Of a DNA stretch of 64,000 bases, positions 8,414-18,592 are shown in pieces. Location of the stretch: contig CP143946.1 of assembly GCA_036419695.1 (NCBI GenBank), positions 1,076,001 through 1,140,000 on the forward strand, read 5' to 3'. Both the position numbers and the translations under genes were made by a program. The notes below the pieces were generated by a model that was not told the DNA's origin, did no database searches, and worked only from the letters and a program-made list of their open reading frames with translations. Numbering within the stretch: position 1 is the stretch's first letter; each line of letters starts with the position of its first letter. Source of the DNA: [Clostridium] symbiosum. Lineage in GTDB: Bacteria; Bacillota; Clostridia; Lachnospirales; Lachnospiraceae.

Positions 8414-8500
8414 CCTTAAAACGGGCAGAAAGGGGAATACTGATCAAAAAGAGATTTTTACCGAAAGCGGCTGTACAGGCCGGACCGTTTGGAGGCAGTG

Positions 8501-11500
8501 ATGGATTACAGAAAACAAAGTTCAGATAAATATAAAAACCAGGAAACTAAAAATGAAAAACCGGACAACAGGGCTTTTGGCGGCGCGGCCCCGGAGCCTG
8601 CGTCACAGGGAGCAGCCAAAAGCCGCGCCTCTGAACCGTCACAGACGAATACCCGGCCTGAAAAGAGGGGGAAAAAGCGGTCCCATTCACAATCGGAAAC
8701 CGGTTCAGGAACCCGCTCAGAAACCCGCCGTAAAAGGGCCTCTGCAGATAAAGATACATCCCACGCAAAGCGGAAAAAAAGAAGGAAAAGAATCTGGACA
8801 GCCATTCTCGTCATATTCCTGCTTTGCCTGATTACGGTATCCGCGGCCGGAGGATATTTCCTGAAGCGCATTATCGACAAGGCGCCCGACATAACGGCGC
8901 TGAGCCTCCGTCCGGAGGGATTTGCCACCATGCTCTACGACAGCGCGGGAAATGAGGTGGAAAAACTGGTGATGGAGGGGACGAACCGGGAGGAGGCTGC
9001 CTATGAGGAATTTCCCGCTCACCTCGTCAATGCGTTTATCGCCATTGAGGATGAGCGGTTCTGGAAGAACAGCGGAGTCGACATCCGGGCGATTATGAGG
9101 GCGGTAAAAGGAGTGCTTACCGGCAATTCATCCGCCGGAGGAGGCAGCACCATCACCCAGCAGCTCATTAAAAACGCGGTGTTCCAGGGGGGCATGGAAT
9201 CAACCTTTGAGGAACGCCTGGAACGGAAAATACAGGAACAGTATCTGGCCGTCAAGCTGAATAAGATGGTGGACAAGAAGACCATCATGACAAACTACCT
9301 GAATACCATCAACCTGGGCTCCAACACCCTGGGCGTCAAGGTGGCGGCCAGAAGATATTTTGATAAGGACGTGTCGGAACTGACCCTTTCGGAGTGCGCT
9401 GTTTTAGCGGGAATTACGAAGAACCCGTCCAAACTGAATCCTCTTACCGGCGCGGAGGAGAATGAGAAACGCCGGAAGATTATTCTCGGTAAGATGGAGG
9501 AGCAGGGACTGATCAGCCAGGAGGAAAAAGAAGAGGCGCTGGCGGACGATGTGTACGCGCGGATTCAGAATGTGGATGTAACGGCCAGGGCATCGGCTAC
9601 GCCGTACAGCTATTTTACCGATGAAGTGATCGATCAGGTGACGGAGGCTTTGATGGACAGGCTCGGATATTCGGAGGCCATTGCCCGCAAGATGCTCTAT
9701 GGAGGAGGCCTTTCGATTTATACGACCCAGGATCCTTCGATTCAGGCAATCGTGGACGAGGAAATTAATAACCCGGAAAATTACAAAACAGCATTTCTGT
9801 CGGCCGATTACCGTCTTTCCGTCCGTCATGCGGACGGCAGCGCGGATAATTATTCGGATCAGGATATCAGGACATACCATAAAAATGAACTGAAGGACAA
9901 CTATACCGGACTGTACAACACCGCGGAGGAGGTGCAGGCCGATGTGGACCGGTTTAAAGCATCGGTTGTGAAAGAAGGAGACGAGATAACGGGGGAACGT
10001 CTGCAGGCGGTCATCCAGCCGCAGGTCTCTTTCGTATTAATGGATCAGCGCACCGGTGAAGTGAAAGCGATAAACGGCGGACGCGGGGAGAAAACGGCCA
10101 GCAGGACATTGAACCGCGCGTCGGATACGCTCCGCCAGCCAGGCTCCACGTTTAAAGTGATTTCCTCGTTTGCACCGGCCCTCGACAGCATGGGAGCAAC
10201 GCTTGCAACCACCTATTATGACGCGCCCTATTCCGTCGGAAAGAAACAATTCCGGAACTGGTACAGCCGGTTTTTGGGATATTCCAACATCAGGGAAGGA
10301 ATCGTCTATTCCATGAATATCGTCGCCGTCCGCTGCATGATGGAGACGATTTCCCCGGAACTGGGAGTAAAATATGCGGAGAAATTCGGAATCACGTCCA
10401 TGTCCGATAAAGACTACAACGCATCCACTGCCCTGGGCGGAATCACGGCCGGCGTGTCGAATCTGGAGCTGACGGGAGCCTATGCAGCTATCGCGGCGGG
10501 AGGCGTGTATACAAAACCCGTTTTCTTTACGAAAATTGTGGATCACGACGGAAAAGTCCTGATTGAAAATGAACCGGAGAAACATGAGGTCCTGAAACCG
10601 CAGACCGCTTTCCTGCTGACGGACGCTTTGCGGGAGGCCATGTCGGGCGGGCCGAAATTTGCAACCTCCCCGGTAAATCCCACCGGTGGGAGAGCCAGGC
10701 TGTCCAGGATGACATGTGCCGGGAAAAGCGGAACCACGACCGCCAGCAAGGATCTGTGGTTTACCGGTTTTACACCCTGGTACACAGCGGGAATCTGGAG
10801 CGGAAATGATGGAAACCAGGCCGTGAGCGGAGGGACCTCCTACCATAAGGATATATGGAAAAAGATCATGGACCGCGTCCATGAGGGACTGCAGGATCCG
10901 GGTTTTACGGTACCGGAGGGCATCGTGAAGGTGCAGATCTGCCGCAAATCCGGTAAACTGGCGATTCCCGGGGTCTGCACAAACGATCCGAGGGGAAATG
11001 CCGTGTATACCGAGTATTTTGCAGAGGGGACGCAGCCGACCATGCTTTGCGACCGGCATGTGATTTCAGAAGTCTGTACCGAATCCGGGCAGTCTGCCAC
11101 CGAATTCTGTCCTGAGATTGCAACCGGCGTATTTCTTGTTGTTCCCCTCGGCGAGGGAACGACGGATGATACCCAGTACACATTGCCGCCGAGATGCACG
11201 CTGCACGGTGACATGAGTTCGATCATTCTGCCCCCCGGAACCGGTGAGGACGACGGTCAGAGCGAGTCGGGAGGTGCATCGGAATCCACGGCGGGCCGGG
11301 AGAGCAGGCCGTCCTGGGACGTATGGCCGACGCAGGCGACACGTCCTACAAAGGAGAGCAAACCCTCCTGGGATGTGTGGCCGACCCAGGGCAGCAAACC
11401 GCCCTGGGATGTATGGCCAACCCAGGCGACACGCCCGACTCAGGGTAGCACGTCGTCCTGGGAGAGCAGGCCGACGCAGGAAAGTACGCCGTCCTGGCAA

Positions 11501-11665
11501 AAACCGACACAGAAACCGACGCAGGAAAGTACGCCGTCCTGGCAGAAGCCGACACAAAAGCCGACGCAGGAGAGCACGCCATCCTGGCAGAAGCCGACCC
11601 AGAGGCCAACACAAGAGAGCACCCAGAGCAGAAATTATCCCTGGAACGGAGGCGGAAACAGGTGA
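8501..11665 (+). CDS. Class A penicillin-binding protein (PBP1a type, glycosyltransferase plus transpeptidase)
   Basis: This 1054-residue bifunctional peptidoglycan synthase has a charged, Lys/Arg-rich cytoplasmic tail (~1-95) and one membrane segment at ~98-120 (IWTAILVIFLLCLITVSAAG). The GT51 glycosyltransferase domain carries EDERFW and GGSTITQQLIKN at ~180-235. The transpeptidase domain has the active-site serine in S549-TFK, an SMN motif and KSGTT at ~740. A proline/threonine/serine-rich C-terminus with tandem WDVWPTQ- and PSWQKPTQ-type repeats follows. The start at 8501 has GGAGG 5 bases upstream; the TTG at 8489 is less likely. It is the last gene before the signalling cluster and has its own upstream terminator, suggesting independent expression. 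The repeat tail probably sits in or across the cell wall. Confidence 0.93.
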   Translation: MDYRKQSSDKYKNQETKNEKPDNRAFGGAAPEPASQGAAKSRASEPSQTNTRPEKRGKKRSHSQSETGSGTRSETRRKRASADKDTSHAKRKKRRKRIWTAILVIFLLCLITVSAAGGYFLKRIIDKAPDITALSLRPEGFATMLYDSAGNEVEKLVMEGTNREEAAYEEFPAHLVNAFIAIEDERFWKNSGVDIRAIMRAVKGVLTGNSSAGGGSTITQQLIKNAVFQGGMESTFEERLERKIQEQYLAVKLNKMVDKKTIMTNYLNTINLGSNTLGVKVAARRYFDKDVSELTLSECAVLAGITKNPSKLNPLTGAEENEKRRKIILGKMEEQGLISQEEKEEALADDVYARIQNVDVTARASATPYSYFTDEVIDQVTEALMDRLGYSEAIARKMLYGGGLSIYTTQDPSIQAIVDEEINNPENYKTAFLSADYRLSVRHADGSADNYSDQDIRTYHKNELKDNYTGLYNTAEEVQADVDRFKASVVKEGDEITGERLQAVIQPQVSFVLMDQRTGEVKAINGGRGEKTASRTLNRASDTLRQPGSTFKVISSFAPALDSMGATLATTYYDAPYSVGKKQFRNWYSRFLGYSNIREGIVYSMNIVAVRCMMETISPELGVKYAEKFGITSMSDKDYNASTALGGITAGVSNLELTGAYAAIAAGGVYTKPVFFTKIVDHDGKVLIENEPEKHEVLKPQTAFLLTDALREAMSGGPKFATSPVNPTGGRARLSRMTCAGKSGTTTASKDLWFTGFTPWYTAGIWSGNDGNQAVSGGTSYHKDIWKKIMDRVHEGLQDPGFTVPEGIVKVQICRKSGKLAIPGVCTNDPRGNAVYTEYFAEGTQPTMLCDRHVISEVCTESGQSATEFCPEIATGVFLVVPLGEGTTDDTQYTLPPRCTLHGDMSSIILPPGTGEDDGQSESGGASESTAGRESRPSWDVWPTQATRPTKESKPSWDVWPTQGSKPPWDVWPTQATRPTQGSTSSWESRPTQESTPSWQKPTQKPTQESTPSWQKPTQKPTQESTPSWQKPTQRPTQESTQSRNYPWNGGGNR
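11310..11640 (+). repeat. Tandem repeats encoding the PBP C-terminal tail
   Basis: Imperfect tandem units encode (R/K)PSWDVWPTQ-like and then ES(T)PSWQKPTQKPTQ-like peptides. The second type recurs three times almost identically at the DNA level, every ~54 bases from about 11475. Such arrays expand and contract by slippage, so the tail length may vary between strains. Confidence 0.8.
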
Positions 11666-11705
11666 ATTTTTTGCCTCTGTAAATCCCTTAAAACCCCGTA
11701 AATAA

Positions 11706-11734
11706 TTGAAACTTAGGCTCTTCTGTGCTACACT
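11706..11734 (+). promoter_or_regulatory. Candidate promoter for the signalling cluster
   Basis: TTGAAA (11706-11711) and TACACT (11729-11734) are separated by 17 bases, 140 bases before the first gene of the cluster. A second -10-like TAAAAT lies near 11796 with no clear -35. Confidence 0.45.
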
Positions 11735-11873
11735 GACATTGGTGCCTATATGGACAAAGTAAAAAAGTTGTATATAGGTTTCTTTTGTTGTGGTAAAATG
11801 TAGATAAAACATTCCGGCGCAAGCCGTAATAATATTTTTTCAGAATGGCGGGGAAAGAAAAGGAGACAGGAAG

Positions 11874-14483
11874 ATGCTCTCAAAAAAAGTAATTCTGGTT
11901 GTGGAAGATAATGAAATAAACCGTATGATGCTAAGTGAAATGCTGTCCTCGGAATACAGAGTCCTGGAGGCGGAGAACGGACAGGCCGCGCTCTCTGTGC
12001 TGGAGGCGCACAGGGACGATGTTTCACTGATCCTGCTTGATATTACAATGCCGATTATGGATGGATATACGTTCCTTTCTATTGCAAAAGCAGATCCGGT
12101 TCTTGCATCGATTCCTGTAATTGTTACGACCCAGAGTGACAGCGAGGCCGACGAGGTTGCGGCTCTGTCCCACGGGGCGACCGATTTTGTGGCAAAACCG
12201 TACAAGCCCCAGATCATCCGGCACAGGGTGGCAAGCATCATCCACCTCCGGGAAACGGCGGCGATGATTAACCAGTTTAAGTATGACCGGCTGACCGGCC
12301 TTTACAGCAAGGAGTTCTTTTACCAGCGCGTAAGGGAAATCCTTAATCAGAATCCGGGGCAGAAGTACGATATCCTGTGCTCGGACATTGAAAATTTTAA
12401 ACTGATTAACGACGTTTTCGGCGTAACTGCGGGTGACCAGCTGCTGTGCGGAGTTGCTGAATTGTACCGTCGGCTCACGGGCGAGGGAGGGACATGCGGC
12501 CGCCTGAGCGCGGATCAGTTTGCCTGCCTGCTGGAACACAGGGATAAATATGAGGATGATATGTTTATCAGGGCCAATGAAGTGATTAACGCCCTCCCCA
12601 ATGCGAAAAACGTTGTGATGAAATGGGGGATTTTTTCCATTGAAAACCGCAGCATTACGATAGAGCAGATGTCTGACCGCGCCCTCCTTGCGGCGCGCAG
12701 CATCAAGGGACAGTACAGAAAGTATTTTGCCGCCTATGACGACAAGCTGCGTGATGAACTGCTGCGGCAGCAGGCCATTATCGACAGTATGGAATCGGCC
12801 CTGAAAGAGGAGCAGTTCCTGATTTACCTGCAGCCCAAATACAGGATCCGGGATGAGAGGCTGGCCGGCGCAGAGGCGTTGATACGCTGGAAACATCCCG
12901 AGTGGGGATTTCAGTCTCCGGCAGAATTTATCCCGCTTTTTGAGAAAAATGGATTCATTACAAAACTCGATCAGTTTGTCTGGGATAAGACGTGTTCTTA
13001 TCTGAAGGAGTGGGACAGCAAAGGTTACCCGAAGATACCGGTTTCGGTCAATGTCTCACGCGCCGATATCTATAATGCGGATATTGCGGATACACTGATT
13101 AAAATCGTACATAAATATGATTTGCCGCCCTCACGCCTCCATCTGGAAATCACGGAGAGCGCCTACACGGAAAATCCGGGACAGATTATTGAAACGGTCA
13201 GACGCCTGAGAAAATTGGGATTTATCATTGAGATGGATGATTTCGGCAGCGGATATTCCTCACTTAACATGCTGAACCAGATGCCGATCGATATCCTGAA
13301 GCTGGATATGAAATTCATTCAGAGCGAGACGGCAAAACCGATCAGCCAGGGAGTGCTTCAGTTCATCATGGAGCTGGCGCGCTGGATGCACCTGGGCGTT
13401 GTGGCCGAGGGAGTCGAAACCAAGGAACAGCTGGACCGCCTGCTTGAAACGGGATGTGACTATGTGCAGGGATATTACTTTGCAAAGCCGATGCCGGGCA
13501 GGGAGTTTGAAGAACTGCTCAGGGGACAGGAAACCGTGGAAATTGAGGAAAAATGGGAAACAGACCCCGTCGAAATCCAGAGCAGGGAGACTGGGGCGGG
13601 GCACAGGAAGCAGCAGCTCCTGGTTGCAGATGAGGACGCGGAGTACAGGAGACAGGTAGCTGAAAACTTTTCAGAATACTATGACGTCCTGGAGGCTGTG
13701 GATGATGTTTCCGCACGGGAAATTATCCACGGCCGTACCTACGGTCCGGATGCGGTTCTTCTGAGCGCTTCCCTGGCCGGAGCGGGCGGAATTTCCGTGC
13801 TTCAGTCCGTCAAAAGGGATAAATCGGTGTGGAACATTCCGGTTATTGTCACCGGTCCGCCGGATATGCAGACGGAAAAACAGGCGATGGCAATAGGAGC
13901 CGACGATTATGCAGCCAAACCACACGCGCCCGAAAGTCTCAGAAAGAGAATTAACCATGCCATAAGGCTGGCGACGTTTCCGAAGCGTGAACAGGATTTA
14001 AAGGAGGAGGCATACCGCGACCCCATGACCAATGTCCTGAACCGCCGTGGATGGGAGGCGGCCACCGCTTCTCTTCAGAAGGAGGATGCCCCATTTGCAT
14101 TTTATCTCTTTGATCTCGATAATTTGAAGGAGGTCAACGACACCCTCGGTCATATGGAAGGGGATCGCCTGATCCAGGAATTCGGGGAGCTTCTCCGCGC
14201 CCATACCAGAAAAACAGATATTCTGGCCAGATATGGGGGGGATGAATTTGTCGCAATCATGAAACAGATGAAATCCGATGATGCCGCAATGAAAAAGGGA
14301 AGGGAAATCTGCCGGGCGCTTGCCGAAAAACGTTTTGCAGAGAAAATTACGGTGACCGCCTCCGTGGGAATTGTGATATGGAACGTGGAGGAACCGCTCG
14401 ACGATGTGATAAAACGAGTGGATTTGGCATTGTACCGTGCAAAAGCAAACTGTAAAGGTGGATGTTACCTTTGGAAGGAATAA
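11874..14483 (+). CDS. REC-GGDEF-EAL-REC-GGDEF cyclic-di-GMP signalling protein
   Basis: This 869-residue cytoplasmic protein has five domains. REC1 (~5-120) has the acidic pocket ED11-12, phospho-acceptor D56 and K at TKPYKP-like AKPYKP. A degenerate GGDEF (~140-285) reads GRLSADQF where RGGDEF is expected. The EAL domain (~300-545) keeps EALIRWKHP, EITES, DDFGSGYSS, KLD and AEGVET, so it should be an active phosphodiesterase. REC2 (~580-700) has a Ser where the phosphorylated Asp should be (VLLSASLAG). The C-terminal GGDEF (~720-869) has an intact YGGDEF. One protein could therefore both make and degrade c-di-GMP under phosphorelay control. The ATG at 11874 has GGAGACAGGAAG upstream. It overlaps the region just before the hybrid kinase start and is probably co-transcribed with it. 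Confidence 0.9.
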   Translation: MLSKKVILVVEDNEINRMMLSEMLSSEYRVLEAENGQAALSVLEAHRDDVSLILLDITMPIMDGYTFLSIAKADPVLASIPVIVTTQSDSEADEVAALSHGATDFVAKPYKPQIIRHRVASIIHLRETAAMINQFKYDRLTGLYSKEFFYQRVREILNQNPGQKYDILCSDIENFKLINDVFGVTAGDQLLCGVAELYRRLTGEGGTCGRLSADQFACLLEHRDKYEDDMFIRANEVINALPNAKNVVMKWGIFSIENRSITIEQMSDRALLAARSIKGQYRKYFAAYDDKLRDELLRQQAIIDSMESALKEEQFLIYLQPKYRIRDERLAGAEALIRWKHPEWGFQSPAEFIPLFEKNGFITKLDQFVWDKTCSYLKEWDSKGYPKIPVSVNVSRADIYNADIADTLIKIVHKYDLPPSRLHLEITESAYTENPGQIIETVRRLRKLGFIIEMDDFGSGYSSLNMLNQMPIDILKLDMKFIQSETAKPISQGVLQFIMELARWMHLGVVAEGVETKEQLDRLLETGCDYVQGYYFAKPMPGREFEELLRGQETVEIEEKWETDPVEIQSRETGAGHRKQQLLVADEDAEYRRQVAENFSEYYDVLEAVDDVSAREIIHGRTYGPDAVLLSASLAGAGGISVLQSVKRDKSVWNIPVIVTGPPDMQTEKQAMAIGADDYAAKPHAPESLRKRINHAIRLATFPKREQDLKEEAYRDPMTNVLNRRGWEAATASLQKEDAPFAFYLFDLDNLKEVNDTLGHMEGDRLIQEFGELLRAHTRKTDILARYGGDEFVAIMKQMKSDDAAMKKGREICRALAEKRFAEKITVTASVGIVIWNVEEPLDDVIKRVDLALYRAKANCKGGCYLWKE

Positions 14484-14488
14484 AACAA

Positions 14489-17400
14489 ATGAAGTACTAT
14501 ACTACAGCGAAAGATACTGCCCAGGCATTCTGCCGGGCCTGGTTCGAACAGCGCGACGGGGAGGCGGCAATCGGTTTCCTCTCTGATGACATTGACTTTG
14601 TAGGCACCGGCGCGGATGAATTTGCCTGCGGAAAAGCGGAGATGACCGCCTATCTAAACCAGGATATCAGTGAGATTACGGAACCATTCTCCTGTGAGAT
14701 GAGAGTAATCCATGAACAGAGCATTACGGTGGAAGTGACTCATCTCTCCATGGAGATGACGCTGAAAAACAGGCAGTATCTCTGGCATCTGCGTACGTTC
14801 TTTACGCTTGCTTTGGAAGGCGGGAGCTGGAAGATTAAATGTTTCCATGTGGCGGAACCCGGCAGCAGCCAGAAGGGGAGGGAGCATTATCCCCAGACGC
14901 TTGTGATGGAACACATCAGCAGACAGAGACAGGAGCTTTTAAACGATTCCGTGGCCGGCGGTATGATGGGAGGATATGTCGAAGACGGATTTCCCTTCTA
15001 TTTTATCAACCGGCAGATGCTGGATTATCTGGGATATGAGAATAAAACGGAATTTGTCCATGATATAGAGGGGATGATTTCCAACTGTATGCATCCGGAC
15101 GATCGGAAACCGGTGAATGAGACCGTGAATGCACAGCTTTTGGAGGGCGATGAATATATCGTTGAATACAGGATGCGCAAGAAAGACGGCACATACATAT
15201 GGGTCCATGATACGGGCAGAAAACTTATGGCGGAAGATGGTCGTGCCGCCATTGTTTCGGTCTGCATCGATATCACGGAAGAGAAAAAGATGCGGGATGA
15301 ACTGCTCCATCTCTATAATAATATTCCGGGAGCCGTTTTCCGGTGCCATTATGACGAAGAACTGTCAGTAATCGACGCCAATGACGGCCTGTTTGAATTC
15401 CTTGGCTACACCAGGGACGAATTTACCGCGTTGGGTAATAAAATGTCGGCTGTTATCCACCCGGAAGACATGCCGGTCATGCTCCAGAAGATCAGTGCTC
15501 AACTGCAGTATGGCGACACGGTCCGCATTGAGGGCCGCGTTATCTGCGGGGACGGCGAAGTCAAGTGGTTTTCACTTAAAGCACAGCTTTTTCAGGAAAA
15601 GGACGAAGGGCAGCTTTTCAGCGTACTTCTTGATATTACGGACGAGAGGAGCCTGCAGGAGAAAAATGATGAACTGTATGAGCAGGAACTGGCCTATTTC
15701 GTGGAATTATCCTCCGAGGAGGGGAGCGCCCAGGGACGTCTCAACGTCACGCGCAACCAGGTGGAGAGTTACATCTGTACGCCCCAGATGGCGGTTACCA
15801 GTATAGGGCACTCTTACGACGAGCTGGTGGAACATTTGTCGGAGGCTGCGGCCGATCCGGCTTATGGAGCGTCAATCCGCAGCACACTTTCCCGTGAGAA
15901 GGTGCTTGCGGATTATGCGCTTGGGAAGACGGATTATCATTTTGAATTCCTGAGGAAACGCGGGGAGGAAGGCGTTTTCTGGAGCAGTACAAGCTTTCGT
16001 TTATACAGGGAGCCGGAGAACGACGACGTGATTGCATTTTTCTATACCACGGATAATACGGCCCACAAGATTCAGGAGGAGCTGCTGAAGAAGATTACCA
16101 GACTCGATTATGAACTCCTCACGGAGGTTAATATCCGGCGCGATACCCATCGGCTGATCTTATTTGATGAGAACAGCCAGAGGGCGGGAGCCGCCGAAGG
16201 AGAGTTCCAGGCCGAGGTCAGACGGATCGCAGACCGTTTTATGGATGAGGAAGCAAAGCAGGAATACCGGTCAAAACTGGACTTTGAATATATGGAAAAG
16301 AGACTGTCACAGGAGCCGGTGTACTCTTTTGTCATTGAGATGATGGATGAGGAGGGGAATAAGAGAGTAAAACGTTTCCAGGTCTTCTACATTGAGAAGG
16401 AACTCGGCAGAGTCTGCGTGGCGCGCAGCGACGTGACCGATGTGGTTCAGAAAGAACAGCGTCAGAAGGAAGAGCTGGCCGCCGCACTGGTGGCTGCGGA
16501 GCAGGCCAATGCCGCCAAGTCGGACTTCCTGTCACGGATGAGCCATGAAATCAGGACGCCGATGAATGCCATCATCGGCATGAGCACCATTGCCGCCCAG
16601 GCTGTCGGTGATGATGAGCAGATTGCAGACTGTATCTCAAAGATAGGAATTTCATCACGGTTTCTTCTGTCGTTAATCAACGATATTCTGGATATGAGCC
16701 GGATTGAGAGCGGCAAGATGCTCTTAAAGAATGAAAAGATTCCAACAGAAGAGTTTATCGTGGGACTCAATTCCATCTGCTACGCCCAGGCGTCTGCAAA
16801 GGGCGTGGAATATGAGTGTATCGTGGATCCCGTTCTGGATGACTATTATGTCGGTGATGCGATGAAGCTGCAGCAGGTGCTTTTGAATATCCTGAGCAAT
16901 GCCATCAAATTCACCGGTGAGGGCGGGAAGGTCACATTTTCCGCATCACAGCGCCAGAGAACGAAAAATACCGCTGCGCTGCGTTTTATCGTAAATGATA
17001 CGGGCGTGGGCATGAGTGAGGAATTTATTCCGCGCATTTTCGAACCTTTCTCGCAGGAATCCATTGGGACTACGGCGCTTTACGGCGGCACAGGACTGGG
17101 ACTTGCGATTTCAAAAAGCATAGTGGACCTGATGGACGGCAAAATCACGGTGCGTTCCATCAAAGGAATCGGTACGGAATTTACAGTGGATGTAAAGCTA
17201 GGGATTACCGAGGAAGAAAAGCTGCTCCACGGGCAGAAAAAGCAGAATTATAATTTCTCCCACCTGAAAACGCTGGTTGTGGATGATGACGTGGTGGTTT
17301 GCGAGAGCGCGGTCGTCACCCTTCGTGAGATGGGAATCACCGCAGAATGGGTGGACAGCGGCCGAAAGGCGGTTGAGCGGGTACAGGGACTCTGGGATGC

Positions 17401-18073
17401 GGGCAGATACTTTGACATGATTCTGATAGACTGGAAAATGCCGGGAATGGACGGCATTGAGACCGCCAGGCATATCAGGGCTATTGTAGGGCCGGAGGTT
17501 ACGATCATTATCATGACCGCCTATGACTGGATTTCCATAGAGCATGAGGCAAAGCTGGCCGGGGTGAACCTTCTGATGAGCAAACCGATGTTTAAATCAG
17601 CCCTGGTATCGGCTTTTTCCAAAGCGCTGGGGGAGAAGGAAGAGAGAAAGCCGCAGATGGATGCGGCCGCCTATGATTTTTCCGGAAGGCGTCTGCTGCT
17701 GGCGGAGGATAATGCCATTAACACGGAGGTTGCCGTGATGCTTCTTGAGAGCAAGGGATTTACCGTAGACACGGCCGAAAATGGTCTCAGGGCGCTGGAA
17801 TTATTCAGTAAATCGTCGACCGGATATTATGACGCCATCCTGATGGATATCAGAATGCCGCTGATGGACGGGCTGACGGCCACTACAAGTATCAGACATT
17901 TAAGCAATACGGACGCCGCAACGGTTCCGATTGTTGCAATGACAGCCAACGCATTTGACGATGACATAGAAAAAAGCAAGGCGGCAGGAATGGATGCCCA
18001 CCTTGCAAAGCCGATTGATTCGGACCGGTTATATCAGACACTATACCATCTTATTTACAGAGAGGAAGGTTAA
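14489..18073 (+). CDS. Hybrid sensor histidine kinase (NTF2/SnoaL-like, PAS, HisKA, HATPase, REC, REC)
   Basis: This 1194-residue protein is cytoplasmic as far as visible. Residues ~1-130 resemble a SnoaL/NTF2-like fold (FCRAWFEQRDGEAAIGFLSDD), a small-molecule or dimerisation module. At least two PAS domains follow (~145-280 with HPDDRKPV; ~285-395 with HPEDMPVM), then a third PAS-like stretch. The HisKA box MSHEIRTPMNAI carries H686, and the HATPase N, G1 and G2 boxes are present (NAIKFT, DTGVGM, GGTGLGLAI). Two REC domains end the protein (VLIDWKMPGMDG-like and ILMDIRMPLMDG). ATG 14489 with GGAAGGA upstream is preferred to ATG 14462, which overlaps the previous gene. It ends 5 bases before the HPt gene, giving a His-Asp-His relay; likely outputs are the neighbouring REC/GGDEF/EAL protein and HPt. 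Confidence 0.9.
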   Translation: MKYYTTAKDTAQAFCRAWFEQRDGEAAIGFLSDDIDFVGTGADEFACGKAEMTAYLNQDISEITEPFSCEMRVIHEQSITVEVTHLSMEMTLKNRQYLWHLRTFFTLALEGGSWKIKCFHVAEPGSSQKGREHYPQTLVMEHISRQRQELLNDSVAGGMMGGYVEDGFPFYFINRQMLDYLGYENKTEFVHDIEGMISNCMHPDDRKPVNETVNAQLLEGDEYIVEYRMRKKDGTYIWVHDTGRKLMAEDGRAAIVSVCIDITEEKKMRDELLHLYNNIPGAVFRCHYDEELSVIDANDGLFEFLGYTRDEFTALGNKMSAVIHPEDMPVMLQKISAQLQYGDTVRIEGRVICGDGEVKWFSLKAQLFQEKDEGQLFSVLLDITDERSLQEKNDELYEQELAYFVELSSEEGSAQGRLNVTRNQVESYICTPQMAVTSIGHSYDELVEHLSEAAADPAYGASIRSTLSREKVLADYALGKTDYHFEFLRKRGEEGVFWSSTSFRLYREPENDDVIAFFYTTDNTAHKIQEELLKKITRLDYELLTEVNIRRDTHRLILFDENSQRAGAAEGEFQAEVRRIADRFMDEEAKQEYRSKLDFEYMEKRLSQEPVYSFVIEMMDEEGNKRVKRFQVFYIEKELGRVCVARSDVTDVVQKEQRQKEELAAALVAAEQANAAKSDFLSRMSHEIRTPMNAIIGMSTIAAQAVGDDEQIADCISKIGISSRFLLSLINDILDMSRIESGKMLLKNEKIPTEEFIVGLNSICYAQASAKGVEYECIVDPVLDDYYVGDAMKLQQVLLNILSNAIKFTGEGGKVTFSASQRQRTKNTAALRFIVNDTGVGMSEEFIPRIFEPFSQESIGTTALYGGTGLGLAISKSIVDLMDGKITVRSIKGIGTEFTVDVKLGITEEEKLLHGQKKQNYNFSHLKTLVVDDDVVVCESAVVTLREMGITAEWVDSGRKAVERVQGLWDAGRYFDMILIDWKMPGMDGIETARHIRAIVGPEVTIIIMTAYDWISIEHEAKLAGVNLLMSKPMFKSALVSAFSKALGEKEERKPQMDAAAYDFSGRRLLLAEDNAINTEVAVMLLESKGFTVDTAENGLRALELFSKSSTGYYDAILMDIRMPLMDGLTATTSIRHLSNTDAATVPIVAMTANAFDDDIEKSKAAGMDAHLAKPIDSDRLYQTLYHLIYREEG

Positions 18074-18078
18074 AATCG

Positions 18079-18450
18079 ATGCGGAGTTTTCGGGAAATAG
18101 TTGAGTCCTATGGTGTGGATTATGACAATACAATGGCACGGTTTTTGGGAAATGAGACATTTTATCTGAAGATACTGGGAAGACTGCCTCAGGACAATAA
18201 CCTGGCCGCCCTGGAAGACGCTTTGGACAAAGGAGATCTGGACAGAGCCTTTGAGGCGGCGCATACGATTAAGGGGTTGGCTGGTAATCTTGGCTTACAG
18301 TCCATCTATGAGGCGGTTTCCGCCATGGTGGAACCTTTGCGGGCCGGGGAACTCAGGGAAGATTACAAAACGCTTTATCATGTGATCCGGGAGGAGTACC
18401 GGAAAGCGGAGAGAATGCGGCGGGATCTGGAAGAATGTGAAGGCTTTTAA
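18079..18450 (+). CDS. Stand-alone HPt phosphotransfer protein
   Basis: This 123-residue helical protein has the HPt signature AAHTIKGLAGNLG with phospho-accepting H62. It starts 5 bases after the hybrid kinase stop and is surely co-expressed with it. It probably passes phosphate between the two REC domains of that kinase, the second hybrid kinase downstream and the REC domains of the c-di-GMP enzyme. There is no output domain. Confidence 0.9.
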   Translation: MRSFREIVESYGVDYDNTMARFLGNETFYLKILGRLPQDNNLAALEDALDKGDLDRAFEAAHTIKGLAGNLGLQSIYEAVSAMVEPLRAGELREDYKTLYHVIREEYRKAERMRRDLEECEGF

Positions 18451-18571
18451 GATTTTGGAGGAGTTTGAACCGTATTACGGGAATTTGTTTCAGGAACTGT
18501 TTGACTTTATTGAGAAAATGGCTGAGAATATATGTATGGAGTTGTTTCCATTGACTGCGGCGGAGGATTGA
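18437..18571 (+). CDS. Possible 44-residue small protein overlapping the HPt gene end
   Basis: A GTG-initiated frame overlaps the last 14 bases of the HPt gene and reads 44 acidic, hydrophobic codons to a TGA at 18569. It has no recognisable domain. No strong ribosome binding site was seen, though translational coupling is possible. It may be a chance frame in the gap before the next kinase. Confidence 0.2.
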   Translation: MKAFKILEEFEPYYGNLFQELFDFIEKMAENICMELFPLTAAED

Positions 18572-18592
18572 GGAGCAAGTGGAGGAGTCTGT

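Noticed and set aside
10037..11059. 340-codon frame antisense to the PBP gene
   Set aside because: It is a shadow of the PBP coding frame with no recognisable domain and no promoter or ribosome site.
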